48,363 bases of DNA. Origin: Armatimonadota bacterium (GTDB lineage: Bacteria > Armatimonadota > UBA10988). Position 1 is the first letter of the stretch; each line of letters starts with the position of its first letter. Under the pieces are notes generated by a model, which had not been told where the DNA came from, did not search any database, and saw only the letters and a program-made list of their open reading frames with translations. Both the position numbers and the translations under genes were made by a program. The stretch spans positions 1 to 48,363 of the forward strand of contig JACRKZ010000061.1 in assembly GCA_016235455.1 (NCBI GenBank), in the 5' to 3' direction. Of the stretch, positions 1 through 8,384 are shown in pieces.

Positions 1-179
1 GGCCGAGCTTGAGGCGAACCGGTGTCAGCGCAATCGGCCTCCATGAGATCCCCTGGCCGCAGGCGGCCCAAAGCAGCAGTCGGGCGGCGCGAGGCGTGCT
101 CGCGAACCACCCGACTGACAGGTTCCCTGCGTTCTGAGCCTGAGCACTAGAACGCTAATGCTTGGGCGCGCCGTTCCCG
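1..179. other. Left-edge non-coding stretch
   Basis: No coding region, tRNA or promoter was recognised here. The only structure I see is the hairpin at 77-117, which lies downstream of the minus-strand prolyl isomerase gene ending at 180. Confidence 0.5.
77..117 (-). terminator. Hairpin downstream of cyclophilin operon
   Basis: The 8-base arms CAGTCGGG (77-84) and CCCGACTG (110-117) are perfectly complementary. They enclose a second stem, CGCGAG/CTCGCG. The hairpin sits about 60 bases past the stop codon of the last prolyl isomerase gene. No U-tract follows, so intrinsic termination is uncertain; an RNA-stabilising structure is the alternative. Confidence 0.4.
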
Positions 180-2186
180 CTACTTGGGCGGAGCCGGCAT
201 CAAGGGCTTCTTGTTGAACAAATCCAGCGGCCCGACGCCCGCGGGGTTGGTCGGCTCGGCGCCTTGCACGACGCGCACCTTGACCACGCGGTCGCCGATC
301 TGCAGCTTGTCCACCACGTCCATGCCGGCGATGACCTTGGCGAAGATCGCGTACTCGCGGTCGAGGCCCGGCTGGGGCGCCAGACAGATGTAGAACTGGC
401 TGCCGCCGCTATCGGGGTCGCCCTCGGCGCGAGCCAGGCCCAGCGTGCCACGCTGATGCGTGAGCACCTGGCTGAACTCGCCCGGCACGGTCCATTCGGG
501 CCCGCCGGTGCCGATCTTGGCGTCGTCGGGCGGCAGAGTCTTGGTGAACGGATCGCCGCCCTGCACCACGAACTTCTCGATGCGGCGGTGGAAGTAGGTC
601 TTCTCGAAGAACCCACTGCGTGCCAGATAGAGGAAGCTCGAGCAGGTCTTAGGCGCCGACTCGGGCAGCAACTCGATGACCACCTTGCCACGCGCGCCAC
701 AGTCGAACTCCACCACGGGGTTGGTCGTGGCGTACAGCGGCTTGGTGCCGCCAGGTGTCGTGCCACCCGGGGTCGTGCCACCGGGCGTACCGGGCGTCGG
801 GCGGGTGCCGCCCGGCGTGTCCGGCGTGGTCGGCGTGCCCTGGCCAGGATTGGCGACGGTCGTCGGTCCGCCCGACGTGGCGGGATCCGGGGTTGGCGGT
901 GTGCCGCCGGCCGTGGTCTGCGGCGGGGGCAGCGGAGCGCGTGGCGTGGCGTCGGGCACCAACAGCACTTCGCCCACGCTCAGCGCGGCGATGTTGGCTG
1001 GCTCGACGCTCTCGCCGGCGACTCCGGCTTCGGGCGCGCTGGTCACCCGCGCGGTGGTGGTCAGCGGCGGAACCAGCTTGGTCGGATAGGGCGAGCCGCT
1101 GGCCGAGGCGACGGCGGTCGTCACGGCGGCGTCAACCGCGCGGCCGGCACGGCTCATCAGGCTGCCGACCGACGACTGCAACGGGCCGAGGCGGGTAGCC
1201 ACGAACTCCAGGTTGCCCGCGGCGACGGCCTCGCGCAGCCAGCGCAGCGTCTCGTCGTGACGCTTGACCTCGTCGCGCAGCTTGTCGACGTCAGGTCCGG
1301 TCAGGCCTTCGGGCAGGATCTGGCGGGCGCTGGCCAGCTTGGCGTCCATCAGCGTCAGTTGGTCGCCCAACGCCTTGGCGCGGTCGCGCCCGGCAGGGTC
1401 GGCGAAGCGTTGGCTGCGCGCGGCCAGGATGCCCTGCAGCAGCGCCGAGGCCTGCGGCCCGCGCAGCAGCGGTGCCCAGACGTAGTAGACACTGCCCGCT
1501 CCCTCGACGCCCTTGCGGCGCATCTCGGCCAGGCCGGCGCCGTAGGTCGCGCCGCCCTTGTCCACCAGTGTGAGCAACGGCAAGAAGTCGACCGAGGCGT
1601 CCTGGCTGCCGGGGATCGGGCGCCATGCGCCGAGCCCCTCGGTGATGGCGAAGCGCGTGGGCACCCGCCCGCCCAGGAGCGACACGTCACCAGCCACCAG
1701 GTCGCACCCGGCGGGCGGCTCCTTCTCCAGCGTCTGGCCCGCGTCGAGCAGGCCCAGCCGCGTGGCCAGGGCGATGCGCCGCATGGGCGCGGCCACGGAA
1801 TCCCAGCCGGTGCCGGTCCAGCGTTGCGGCCGGCCGAAGACCGGTCCATTGGCGGCCACAATGAGGCTGCCGCCGCCGTCGAGGTAGGCCTGCAGTGCCG
1901 CGGTGGCATCGCCTTCGTCCACCACGGTGTCGGCGAAGCGCTCGCCGCCGACCAGCAAAGCCAGCGGATAGGTCTTGGGGTTGAGCCGAGCCTTGTCCAC
2001 CAGTTGCTGCGGGCTGAGCGCCGCGAGGTCGAGCCCCAACGAAGCCAACTGCGAGCGCGCCGCGGCGACCACGGCGTCGTCGCCCACGGGCGGCACCAAC
2101 GCGACGTCCCAAGCGCTCGCGGCGCTGGCCGTAACCAGCGCCAGCAGAGCCGCCCACAGCACGGACCGGCTAAGCCTCGACCACAC
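180..2186 (-). CDS. Exported protein with C-terminal cyclophilin-type peptidyl-prolyl isomerase domain
   Basis: The predicted 668-residue protein begins at GTG 2186, preceded by GGAG with 8-base spacing. That start gives a good Sec signal peptide: arginines, then a leucine/alanine core ending near ASAASA. Residues ~25-400 form an unrecognised domain. A Pro/Thr/Gly-rich linker with PGGT repeats (~440-490) follows. The last ~165 residues are a cyclophilin domain with FHRRIEKFVVQGGDP (active-site Arg and Phe) and GGSQFYICL. Cyclophilins catalyse cis-trans isomerisation of X-Pro bonds, here presumably outside the cytoplasm. The start overlaps the upstream cyclophilin gene by 17 bp, so the two are probably translationally coupled. 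The frame is open further upstream, but that part lies inside the neighbouring gene and looks like antisense-type composition. Confidence 0.85.
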   Translation of the reverse strand: MWSRLSRSVLWAALLALVTASAASAWDVALVPPVGDDAVVAAARSQLASLGLDLAALSPQQLVDKARLNPKTYPLALLVGGERFADTVVDEGDATAALQAYLDGGGSLIVAANGPVFGRPQRWTGTGWDSVAAPMRRIALATRLGLLDAGQTLEKEPPAGCDLVAGDVSLLGGRVPTRFAITEGLGAWRPIPGSQDASVDFLPLLTLVDKGGATYGAGLAEMRRKGVEGAGSVYYVWAPLLRGPQASALLQGILAARSQRFADPAGRDRAKALGDQLTLMDAKLASARQILPEGLTGPDVDKLRDEVKRHDETLRWLREAVAAGNLEFVATRLGPLQSSVGSLMSRAGRAVDAAVTTAVASASGSPYPTKLVPPLTTTARVTSAPEAGVAGESVEPANIAALSVGEVLLVPDATPRAPLPPPQTTAGGTPPTPDPATSGGPTTVANPGQGTPTTPDTPGGTRPTPGTPGGTTPGGTTPGGTKPLYATTNPVVEFDCGARGKVVIELLPESAPKTCSSFLYLARSGFFEKTYFHRRIEKFVVQGGDPFTKTLPPDDAKIGTGGPEWTVPGEFSQVLTHQRGTLGLARAEGDPDSGGSQFYICLAPQPGLDREYAIFAKVIAGMDVVDKLQIGDRVVKVRVVQGAEPTNPAGVGPLDLFNKKPLMPAPPK

Positions 2187-2670
2187 GGAGCATCTCCAGT
2201 CGGTCGCCAACGCGCAGTTGGTCGACCACATCCATGCCGCTGCCGCGGACCTGGCCAAACACGGTGTACTGGCCGTCGAGGAAGGGCGCGGGGGCCAGAC
2301 AGATGTACCACTGACTGCCGGCGCTGTTGGGGCTCTGCGAGCGGGCCATGCCCAGCGTGCCGCGCAGGTGCAGGCGCTCGTTGAACTCGGCGGGCACACT
2401 GTAGCCGGGGCCACCGGTGCCGGCGCGCGGATGGCGCGCATTGTCGCGCGTGTGCGGGCAGCCGGTCTGCACGACGAAGCCGGGCTCCACGCGGTGCACG
2501 TGCAGCCCGTCATAGAACTTGTCGCGCACCAGCTTGAGCATGCTTTCGACGTGCTTGGGCGCTACGTCGGGAAACAGCTCCAACTCAAACGAGCCCTTGG
2601 ACGTGACGACCTCGACGATGGGCGGCGCCACCGCGCCCGATTCCTGACCAGTGGACACAGCTAACCCCAA
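2170..2670 (-). CDS. Cytoplasmic cyclophilin-type peptidyl-prolyl isomerase
   Basis: This is a single cyclophilin domain of 166 residues with no signal peptide. The motif VHRVEPGFVVQTG carries the expected Arg and Phe, although the usual GGDP is TGCP. AGSQWYICL and FLDGQYTVFGQV match the rest of the fold. TTG at 2670 is preferred because AGGGA lies 6 bases upstream; GTG at 2658 is an alternative. It starts 23 bp after the lipoprotein cyclophilin and overlaps the next cyclophilin, so all three form one transcription unit. It resembles the compact PpiB/PpiA class, but no paralogue-specific symbol can be assigned. Confidence 0.88.
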   Translation of the reverse strand: MGLAVSTGQESGAVAPPIVEVVTSKGSFELELFPDVAPKHVESMLKLVRDKFYDGLHVHRVEPGFVVQTGCPHTRDNARHPRAGTGGPGYSVPAEFNERLHLRGTLGMARSQSPNSAGSQWYICLAPAPFLDGQYTVFGQVRGSGMDVVDQLRVGDRLEMLRVVEA

Positions 2671-2693
2671 TCTTGGTCCCTTTTCGGGACAGC

Positions 2694-3557
2694 TCAGCGC
2701 TTCCCTTCCGGGAGATCACGGACGACCCAAAGATACTCGATACCGTCGCCCACGGCCATCTTGTCCACCTGGGCCATGGCATCGCCGAGCACCTTGCCGA
2801 AGATGCTGTACTGGCCATCGAGGAATGGCGCGTCGCCCAGCATGATGAACATCTGGCTGCCGGCCGAGTTGACATCCTGCGTGCGCGCCATGGACAGGAT
2901 GCCCTTGGTGTGCTTGAGCGTCTTGGAGAACTCGGCGGGGATGGTGAAGCCGGGTCCGCCGCCGCCCACGCCGGGCGCGTCGGCGCCGCCCTGCTTGGTG
3001 AGCGGGTCGCCGAACTGCACCACAAAGCCAGGCTCGACGCGGTGGATGACGATGCCGTCGTAGAACTTCTCGCGGGCCAGCTTGCAGATGGCCTTGACGG
3101 TCTTGGGCGCGGTCTCGGGCCACAGCTCCATGTAGATGACGCCATGCTTGGTCTGCATGGCCAACACCGGCTTGCTCGAGCCCTTGTACTTGGCGTCGCC
3201 CGTGGTGTTCTTCGGCCCGGCCTTGACCGGTGCGCCAGCCCCATGCTTGGGCTCGGCGCCGGCCTTCTTGGCAGCCTCGGCAGCCTCCTTGGCGGCTTCG
3301 ACGGCCTTGGCCTTGTCCTCGGCGGTGGGCTCGGGGATCTTCTCCTTGGTATCGGTGGAGAGCCCGGCCTTCACGTTCGCTTCCACGTCGGCCTGGCCCG
3401 GTTCATAGGCCTTGGGCGGCGGTGCCGCCAAGTCGCCCGCGAAACCGCCGGCCTCCTTGGCACTGCCCTTGCCGGCCTCCCCGGAACCCGATTGACGCCC
3501 GCAGCCGGCCAGGACCAGCAGCGTCGCAAGCATGAGAACACCAGCCAACCGTCGCAT
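2694..3557 (-). CDS. Lipoprotein cyclophilin-type peptidyl-prolyl isomerase
   Basis: The 287-residue product starts at ATG 3557, with AGAGAGG 7 bases upstream. The signal peptide ends in a lipobox LAGC with Cys19, so the protein is probably lipid-anchored. A Lys/Ala/Glu-rich, probably helical and extended spacer occupies residues ~45-125. The cyclophilin domain follows, with IHRVEPGFVVQFGDP (catalytic Arg, Phe, Gln) and AGSQMFIML. It is the first gene of the three-cyclophilin operon and sits directly behind an extended -10 promoter. Prolyl isomerisation of exported proteins at the membrane surface is the likely role. Confidence 0.9.
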   Translation of the reverse strand: MRRLAGVLMLATLLVLAGCGRQSGSGEAGKGSAKEAGGFAGDLAAPPPKAYEPGQADVEANVKAGLSTDTKEKIPEPTAEDKAKAVEAAKEAAEAAKKAGAEPKHGAGAPVKAGPKNTTGDAKYKGSSKPVLAMQTKHGVIYMELWPETAPKTVKAICKLAREKFYDGIVIHRVEPGFVVQFGDPLTKQGGADAPGVGGGGPGFTIPAEFSKTLKHTKGILSMARTQDVNSAGSQMFIMLGDAPFLDGQYSIFGKVLGDAMAQVDKMAVGDGIEYLWVVRDLPEGKR

Positions 3558-3578
3558 CGCATCCCTCTCTGGGCGGTC

Positions 3579-3587
3579 ATTATACCA
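3579..3587 (-). promoter_or_regulatory. Extended -10 promoter of the cyclophilin operon
   Basis: On the minus strand the sequence reads TGGTATAAT, a perfect -10 box with the TGn extension. It lies 22 bases upstream of the lipoprotein cyclophilin start. No good -35 box is visible at 16-18 bp, as is usual for extended -10 promoters. Confidence 0.65.
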
Positions 3588-3686
3588 CACCCGCAACAGG
3601 GCCTGACAGCGGCGGCCCGGCGCGGCCACGCCACCGCCCCCCGAGGCCCGGGGAGAGCCACTCGGGCCGGACATCGCGATCATGGC

Positions 3687-3692
3687 TATACT
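3687..3692 (+). promoter_or_regulatory. Possible -10 box upstream of queG
   Basis: TATACT lies 64 bases upstream of the queG start in the divergent intergenic region. No convincing -35 partner is visible, so this is a weak call. Confidence 0.3.
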
Positions 3693-3755
3693 GAGCAGTA
3701 AGCCGGCGGCCGGCGGCCGCGGGCCATTCGGACGCGCTGTGTGAGATCGCTCCCC

Positions 3756-4796
3756 ATGGCCAGTGGCACCCAGCAGATCACCGCCGCCATCCGTGAAGCC
3801 GCGACCGCGCTCGGGTTCGGCCGCTGTGGCTTCGCACCGGCCACCCGGCCGGCACGCTTCGAGTCGTACCTCGAAGCCCTGGCCGCCGGCCGCCACGCCG
3901 GCATGGCCTGGTTGGCCCGTGACGACGCCGTTCATCAGCGTAGCGATCCGACGCTGCTGCTGCCCGGCGCCAGGAGCATCGTCATGGTCGCGACCCGCTA
4001 TGCCACCGGCGCCGAGCCGAGCGGGGGCGTGGCGCGCTACGCTCGCGGCGCGGACTACCACGAGGTGCTCGGCGCCCGACTGGAGCGACTGGCCGAGCGG
4101 GTGCGCGAACTGGGCGGCCAGGCGCGGCCGTTTGTGGATAGCAGCGCGGTCTGCGAAGTGGCCCACGCGGCCGCCGCGGGCCTCGGCTGGATCGGCCGCA
4201 ATACGCTCCTGCTGCACCCCGACGGCGGCTCCTGGTGGCTGCTGGGCGGCCTGCTGACCGACCTGGAGCTGGTGCCCGACGAGCCGCTGGCCGAGCGTTG
4301 CGGGACATGCCGGCGCTGCCTGGACGCATGCCCCACCGGCGCGCTGGTCGCGCCCTATCAGCTTGATGCGGCACGCTGCCTGAGCTACCTGACCATCGAG
4401 CACAAGGGCGCAACGCCGGCGGAACTGCGCTCGGCGCAGGGCGACTGGGTGTTCGGCTGCGACATCTGCCAGGAGGTCTGCCCCTGGTGCCGACCGCGCG
4501 GCGAGGGCCTGGTCGACGCCGAACTGGCCGCGCCAGCAGAGCGACCCGCGCCGAGTGCCGAGTGGCTGACGCTGCCGGCGGACCAGTTCCGCGCCCGGGT
4601 GGCCGGTACGCCGTTGGCTCGGCCCAAGCGCCGCGGCCTGCTGCGCAACCTGGGTCACGTGCTCGGCAACCGCGAGCACTTGTCAGCAACGGAGCGCGCC
4701 GCCCTGGCCGCCGCCCTGGCCGACGAGGAGCCGCTGGTAGCCGAATCGGCCCGCTGGGCGTGGGCCCGACAGGCGGGCGAGTCTGGAGAGGAGTGA
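3756..4796 (+). CDS. queG: Epoxyqueuosine reductase
   Basis: QueG reduces epoxyqueuosine to queuosine in tRNA, using cobalamin and two [4Fe-4S] clusters. The 346-residue protein shows the family Asp in FVDSSAVCE (D128), and GWIGRNTLLL. Two ferredoxin-like motifs follow: CGTCRRCLDACPTGAL (C182, C185, C188, C192) and CDICQEVCPWC (C235, C238, C242, C245). The C-terminal LLRNLGHVLGN stretch matches the HEAT-like tail. ATG 3756 gives the usual N-terminus; an in-frame GTG at 3741 would add five residues and has no clear ribosome site. It is a stand-alone housekeeping gene; no other queuosine gene is in the window. Confidence 0.93.
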   Translation: MASGTQQITAAIREAATALGFGRCGFAPATRPARFESYLEALAAGRHAGMAWLARDDAVHQRSDPTLLLPGARSIVMVATRYATGAEPSGGVARYARGADYHEVLGARLERLAERVRELGGQARPFVDSSAVCEVAHAAAAGLGWIGRNTLLLHPDGGSWWLLGGLLTDLELVPDEPLAERCGTCRRCLDACPTGALVAPYQLDAARCLSYLTIEHKGATPAELRSAQGDWVFGCDICQEVCPWCRPRGEGLVDAELAAPAERPAPSAEWLTLPADQFRARVAGTPLARPKRRGLLRNLGHVLGNREHLSATERAALAAALADEEPLVAESARWAWARQAGESGEE

Positions 4797-4892
4797 ACCG
4801 CGTCACGGCCAACAGTGTCAAACTTACTCAGGTCTTGGCGCCGCGGCCTCAAGCTCTTCGCCCCACGCGCGATTACCCATAGGGAGCGTTCG

Positions 4893-5678
4893 ATGGAACT
4901 AGGTCATGGTGTCTCGGGAGGCGAACTGGCCACCAAGCTGGAGGCGGCCTGCCTGCCGCTGATGGAAGAGTGGCTGCAGGACCTCAACGGTGACGACGGC
5001 CACCTGCTGGCCGAAATTCACGAGGAGGACCTGCGCATCTACGCCTTCCTGCTGGTGCGCAAGGTCATCGATTTCGTGGCCAAGGAGGTCGGCGTCGACC
5101 TCGAAGCCACACGCGGCCGCTCCGACTTCCGCCGGCAATTCCTGGACAGTGCGGCGCATCTGGTGGACACCATGGACGACCAGGTGCCGCATACCAGCGG
5201 CCGCTCGCGCCGCGTGGCGCAGTTCGCGGGCCGGCTGGCCTCCATGCTCAAATTGAGCGACGCGGAGATCGCCGACATCGAGGACGCCGCGCGCATCGCC
5301 AACCTGGGCCTGATCAACACCAGCCAGAAGCTCTTCAGCCAGCCGCGTCGCCTGTCGCCCGAGGAACTGGCCATGGCTCGCAACCACGCCCAGGTCGGCG
5401 CGGACATCGTCAAGCCCATGGAGTTCATGTCCGAGATCGGCCAGATGGTGCGCTACCACCATGCCAACTGGGACGGCAGCGGCTGCCCGGAAGGCATCGG
5501 CGGCGAGCAGATCCCGCTGGGCGCTCGCATCATCCGCATCGCCGACGCCTTCGAGGCGCTCATGTCGGACCGGCCGCACCGCCGCGCCATGGGCCGCGAC
5601 GAAGCGCTCACGGAGCTGCTCAAGGACTCGGGCAAGGCCTTTGACCCGAGCCTCGTGCGGTTCTCTGGGGCGATGTAG
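4893..5678 (+). CDS. Degenerate HD-GYP domain protein
   Basis: The 261-residue product starts at ATG 4893 behind AGGGAG. Residues ~95-240 match the HD-GYP fold of cyclic di-GMP phosphodiesterases: H100 in the HTSGRSRRV helix, H165, the pair H189-H190, WDGSGCP in place of the GYP loop, IPLGARII, and D218 in IADAF. The central His-Asp pair, normally HDIGK, is replaced by Asn-Leu (N137-L138, in ANLGLIN). A metal-dependent phosphodiesterase is therefore unlikely, and a sensor or scaffold role is inferred. An AAA ATPase gene follows 27 bp later, so the two probably work together. Confidence 0.8.
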   Translation: MELGHGVSGGELATKLEAACLPLMEEWLQDLNGDDGHLLAEIHEEDLRIYAFLLVRKVIDFVAKEVGVDLEATRGRSDFRRQFLDSAAHLVDTMDDQVPHTSGRSRRVAQFAGRLASMLKLSDAEIADIEDAARIANLGLINTSQKLFSQPRRLSPEELAMARNHAQVGADIVKPMEFMSEIGQMVRYHHANWDGSGCPEGIGGEQIPLGARIIRIADAFEALMSDRPHRRAMGRDEALTELLKDSGKAFDPSLVRFSGAM

Positions 5679-5705
5679 CTCGCCGTCTGGCGCAAGGGGT
5701 TTGCC

Positions 5706-7040
5706 ATGGCCAACGAACGCATGCTCGCCGAAGCCCGCCGGATGCTCCAAGCCAGCCGCCATCTGGCCAGCCAGGCGCTGCCCGACCTGCCCTCGGCGCC
5801 CAACAGCGTCGAGCAGACCGGGCTCAAGGAGGCCTTCCTGGTTGACCTGGCGGTCAAGACGCTGTTCGTGCGCGGCACGCTCACCGGTCGGGAGATCTGC
5901 GATGCCATGGCCCTGCCCTACCAGGGCGTGGTCGAGAACGTGCTGCGCGTCATCAAGGACGAGATGTGGGCCGCCATCCGCGGTGGCCAGGGCGTCAACG
6001 AGCTCGACTGGGAGTTCTACATCACCGAGAAGGGCGGCAACTACGCCCGCGACCTGATCAGCCGCATGGGCTACGCCGGTCCGGCGCCGGTGCCCTTCGA
6101 CGCCTATGTGGAGGTGGCCGGCAAGCAGTTGCCCGAGTGGCAGCGGCTGAACAAGGACCACATGCGCTCCGCGTTCGATGGCTTGGTGGTGAGCGACCCG
6201 ATGCTCATGAAGCTCGGGCCGGCCTTCAACTCGGGCAAGTCGATGTTCCTCTACGGCCATGCCGGTAACGGCAAGACGCTGCTCTCGGAACGCATGAGCA
6301 GCAGCCTGCGCGGCGGCATGTTGATCCCCCACGCCATCGAGGCCGGTGGCCAGGTGGTGCAGCTCTTCGACCCGGCCCACCACGAACTGCTGGGCGACCC
6401 CGCCGACCGTACCAAGCTCAATGTCGACCGCCGCTGGATCGTCGTCAACCGCCCGTTCATCATCGTCGGCGGCGAACTGCAGATGAGCGATCTGGAGATG
6501 GTCTGGGACACCCAGAGCCGCCACTACATCGCCCCGCTGCAGCTCAAGGCCAATGGCGGCGTGTTCATGATCGACGACTTCGGCCGCCAGCGCATGCCCG
6601 CGCGCGACCTGCTCAACCGCTGGATCGTGCCGCTGGAAAAGAACTACGACTACCACTCGCTGTCCGGCGGCGTGCAGATCCAGGTGCCGTTCAACCTGCT
6701 GATCATCTTCTCCACCAACCTCGCGCCGCGCGACCTGGTGGAAGAAGCCTTCCTGCGCCGCATCAAGTACAAAGTCGAGATCGGCGACCCCGACGAGGCG
6801 CAGTTCCGCGAGATCTGGGTCAACTACTGCAAGTCGGCCCGCGTGCCCTATGAGCCGGCCATGCTCGATTACGTCGTGCGACGGCACTATGGCGAGGGCA
6901 AGCGCGGCTTCCGCTCCACGCATCCGCGCGACCTGATCAACCAGGCGATGGACATCGCGCGCTTCAATGAGCTGCCGATGAAGCTGACCGAGACGCTGAT
7001 CGACGCGGCGGTGGATACGTATTTCGTGGATCTGACGTAG
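5706..7040 (+). CDS. AAA-type ATPase, unknown target
   Basis: The 444-residue protein has an N-terminal winged-helix-like region (~30-120, with LTGREICDAMALP), then a P-loop ATPase. Walker A is GHAGNGKT (184-191). Walker B is VFMIDD (286-291). NLLIIFSTNLAPRDLVEEAFLRRI carries a sensor-1 Asn and an arginine-finger-like RR. The C-terminal part resembles a lid domain with RGFRSTHPRDLINQ. The upstream ribosome site is AAGGGG, 7 bases before ATG 5706. It is co-directional with and 27 bp from the degenerate HD-GYP gene. Remodelling of a partner complex is likely, but no substrate can be named. Confidence 0.82.
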   Translation: MANERMLAEARRMLQASRHLASQALPDLPSAPNSVEQTGLKEAFLVDLAVKTLFVRGTLTGREICDAMALPYQGVVENVLRVIKDEMWAAIRGGQGVNELDWEFYITEKGGNYARDLISRMGYAGPAPVPFDAYVEVAGKQLPEWQRLNKDHMRSAFDGLVVSDPMLMKLGPAFNSGKSMFLYGHAGNGKTLLSERMSSSLRGGMLIPHAIEAGGQVVQLFDPAHHELLGDPADRTKLNVDRRWIVVNRPFIIVGGELQMSDLEMVWDTQSRHYIAPLQLKANGGVFMIDDFGRQRMPARDLLNRWIVPLEKNYDYHSLSGGVQIQVPFNLLIIFSTNLAPRDLVEEAFLRRIKYKVEIGDPDEAQFREIWVNYCKSARVPYEPAMLDYVVRRHYGEGKRGFRSTHPRDLINQAMDIARFNELPMKLTETLIDAAVDTYFVDLT

Positions 7041-7058
7041 CGCGCGGTCATCAGCAGA

Positions 7059-8078
7059 CTAGGCCTCAAGCCGGTACCGGCCAAGCCGTTCGGCCAAGTC
7101 GCAGACGACATCGAACAGCCGGACGCTGCCGCCGCCATCCGGTACTTCGGCTCGCCACACCTCGCCCGCGACGGCGGCCTCCAAAGCTCTGCCCGCAGCG
7201 TGACTGCCCAGTACATACTCGATGGTCCGCGACACGTCGCAACTCGACCACTGCACGGTGTTGGAGGCCTCCACGGCGTGGACCGTGCTGCGCACACAGC
7301 GGATGGTCGGCAGGTCAGGGGCGCCACCGGGCAGTGGCTTGAGCACCAACGCATCGAGCGCCTCACAGGCGTCCTGGGCGGCTTGGGGGTTGGTCCGGCC
7401 TCGCCGGGCCGCGCGACGGTCCCCGGAGCCCTTCGCGGCCAGGAGGCGTGATCGAACCTGCCCGATCGCGTCGATATGTTCCGCCACAGCCGTCTTGCAC
7501 GTGCCGCACAACGGCCACGCCACGGACAGGCGCTGGTCCAGCCGCCCATTCTGCTTGGTATCGACAATGGACATCATCAGCAGCTTCACCTCGATCTGTG
7601 TCGAGTAGTGGATCTCGTGCGGCACCTCCTCGGCCAACACGCTGCAGGGCTCGTTCTGGCCGCACACGGCGCAGGAGACTGGCATCGGCACCGGGGGCGC
7701 ATGCTGCGCACAGATCAGGTCGCATAGGGTGGCCATCACTGCATTGAGTAAGACCGCGTGGCCGGCGCGCGCCTTCGCAAGCAGACGATCAACATCACGC
7801 CCCGTGTCGCCAAACGGCCCGCAGCCAAACCGCAGTGCGTGAGCATGCACCATCGTAGAGCGCGGATCGCCTCGCCACGGCGGCGCGCCCTCGAGCGGCT
7901 TGGGCCGTGACGTCGCCAACGCCTCCGCCGCCTTTAGGGCCTGCGCGGCACGAGTCGGGTCGCCTAGTGCCCTGAAGTGGTCAGCGGCCTCGACCAACTC
8001 GTCATGGGTCAGGGCGCGCTCGCGCTGAGTGCCCGACAGTTCGCGTAATCGAGCGGTACGGCGGTGACGATCGTCCAT
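7059..8078 (-). CDS. Unknown protein with Cys motifs
   Basis: The family is not recognised. The 339-residue product begins at ATG 8078 after a strong GGAGGAGGAA site with good spacing. Residues 1-75 are charged and probably helical. The middle has CAVCGQNEPC and, later, PLCGTCKTAVAEH, which together could bind zinc. The C-terminal 80 residues are mixed alpha/beta with no signature. There is no signal peptide or membrane segment. It is convergent with the AAA ATPase gene (18 bp apart) and divergent from the repeat-protein gene. Confidence 0.65.
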   Translation of the reverse strand: MDDRHRRTARLRELSGTQRERALTHDELVEAADHFRALGDPTRAAQALKAAEALATSRPKPLEGAPPWRGDPRSTMVHAHALRFGCGPFGDTGRDVDRLLAKARAGHAVLLNAVMATLCDLICAQHAPPVPMPVSCAVCGQNEPCSVLAEEVPHEIHYSTQIEVKLLMMSIVDTKQNGRLDQRLSVAWPLCGTCKTAVAEHIDAIGQVRSRLLAAKGSGDRRAARRGRTNPQAAQDACEALDALVLKPLPGGAPDLPTIRCVRSTVHAVEASNTVQWSSCDVSRTIEYVLGSHAAGRALEAAVAGEVWRAEVPDGGGSVRLFDVVCDLAERLGRYRLEA

Positions 8079-8384
8079 TGATCGTTCCTCCTCCAGAGCC
8101 TGTCCCGGGGCTCCGTGCCAGCATCGTAGCCGACTGGTTGGCCAGCGACGTGTCACTTCCTGCGCCGCTTGTGCCCCCTACCCCAACCCACCGACGGCCA
8201 AACGATGCTTCAGCATGCCTTGTAACAAGACTTTCAGATGCACTTAGTCGAATAATCGAGGCATAAAAGCCGTTGGACCCGGTGCGTGGCTGCCAAGGTG
8301 GCAGGAGCGGGACACGCGGACAAGAAGCGCGGCGGCTGCTGGTCGAGTCGAACGGGCTCGGCGGCCGGCCGCGGAGGGATAACG
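8079..8384. other. Divergent intergenic region, AT-enriched core
   Basis: This 306-bp gap lies between two divergent genes. Around 8218-8270 it is clearly richer in A and T than its surroundings (TTAGTCGAATAATC and CATAAAAG), so promoters for both directions are likely there. I could not fix -35/-10 pairs. No RNA gene was recognised. Confidence 0.4.

Noticed and set aside
162..2384. A 740-codon plus-strand frame opposite the secreted cyclophilin gene
   Set aside because: No family motifs and an Arg/Gly/Ala-rich composition. The cyclophilin motifs lie on the minus strand.
8350..8380. A tRNA T-arm-like stretch (GGTCGAGTCGAAC) upstream of the repeat-protein gene
   Set aside because: No acceptor, D or anticodon arm can be built around it.
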